Origin: GCA-2733415 sp964635575
Lineage (GTDB): Bacteria > Bacteroidota > Bacteroidia > Flavobacteriales > Flavobacteriaceae
NCBI GenBank assembly: GCA_964635575.1
Contig: CAZWNY010000050.1
Location: 1 to 14,127, forward strand
DNA: 14,127 nucleotides
Direction: 5' to 3'
Positions 13,901 to 14,127 of the stretch are shown here, one piece after another. How positions within the stretch are numbered: the stretch's first letter is position 1; every line of letters starts with the position of its first letter. The notes under the pieces are model-generated. The model was not told the DNA's origin. It searched no databases and saw nothing but the letters and a program-made list of their open reading frames with translations. A program made the position numbers and the translations under genes.

Positions 13901-14127
13901 TATTCTTAGTAAAATACTTTACACTTTTACATATTCTCTACTTCAAATTAGTTTATAATGAATATCTTTATTTAAAAAAATATTTCTTACTACTTTTTAT
14001 TGATTTTTGTACTTTTCTTCTAAAATATCAATCTTCATATATTTAATCGGAAATACTCTCTATTGAGCTTGTTTAAACTATTAAACACTTGATATTGGTT
14101 TTTTTAAAAGATACCTCTTAGAAACTG
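13901..14127. other. Right-end stretch without a supported gene
   Basis: This AT-rich stretch has stops in all frames within short distances on both strands. The only structure noted is a 7-bp hairpin, TGTTTAA (14070-14076) with TTAAACA (14081-14087), lacking a T-run. On the minus strand two short frames are open at the very edge, 7 and 14 codons, and either could be the tail of a gene lying outside, but nothing allows a call. Confidence 0.5.

Noticed and set aside
1..14127. Mobile elements, phage genes, restriction-modification or CRISPR systems
   Set aside because: Nearly all of the window is filled by recognised chromosomal genes, and the few spacers contain no spaced direct repeats, transposase or integrase reading frames.

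Overview
The window looks like chromosomal DNA of a marine-type Flavobacteriaceae member (Bacteroidota). Reasons: strongly AT-rich base use, A-rich leaders without clear Shine-Dalgarno sites, promoters fitting the Bacteroidota form (TTG, 17-23 bp, TAnnTTTG), a gldH gliding lipoprotein beside a RicT/PSP1 gene, and lysine/asparagine-rich proteins. The genus cannot be fixed by reading. I see no insertion sequence, phage gene, CRISPR array, tRNA or rRNA.

Layout. (1) 1-2707, minus: start of a surface-polysaccharide nucleotide-sugar operon: tviB/wbpO-type UDP-HexNAc 6-dehydrogenase, tviC/wbpP-type C4-epimerase, then a WbpD/WlbB-type sugar N-acetyltransferase cut by the left edge. A consensus -7 box lies just upstream. 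(2) 2737-7671, minus: ricT (PSP1 Fe-S protein), gldH, PBP1A (mrcA), then a CoA-transferase A subunit without its B partner. The first three genes overlap by 8 and 4 bases and share a recognisable promoter. (3) 7587-8134: divergent intergenic region holding the ricT and recA promoters and, between them, what looks like a separate minus-strand small-RNA unit of about 160 nt ending in an intrinsic terminator. (4) 8135-9202, plus: recA with its own promoter and terminator. (5) 9201-11834, plus: a tight three-gene operon of small lipoprotein, ECF sigma factor, and a 531-residue protein. That last protein has a cytoplasmic tail and one inner-membrane helix, then a long Asn/Lys/Thr-rich linker and a C-terminal outer-membrane beta-barrel-like domain. 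(6) 11846-11918: hairpins and a terminator between convergent genes. (7) 11946-13742: plsC (minus) and trpS (plus), diverging from a short spacer with back-to-back -7 boxes and a perfect 13-bp inverted repeat. (8) 13743-14127: mostly empty, with one doubtful 53-residue membrane ORF.

The most interesting unit is region 5. It reads as a candidate envelope-to-nucleus-type signalling system in which one polypeptide could touch cytoplasm, inner membrane, periplasm and outer membrane, next to an ECF sigma factor and a possibly surface-exposed lipoprotein. The second is the candidate small RNA upstream of recA. Most other genes are housekeeping and ordinary for the family.
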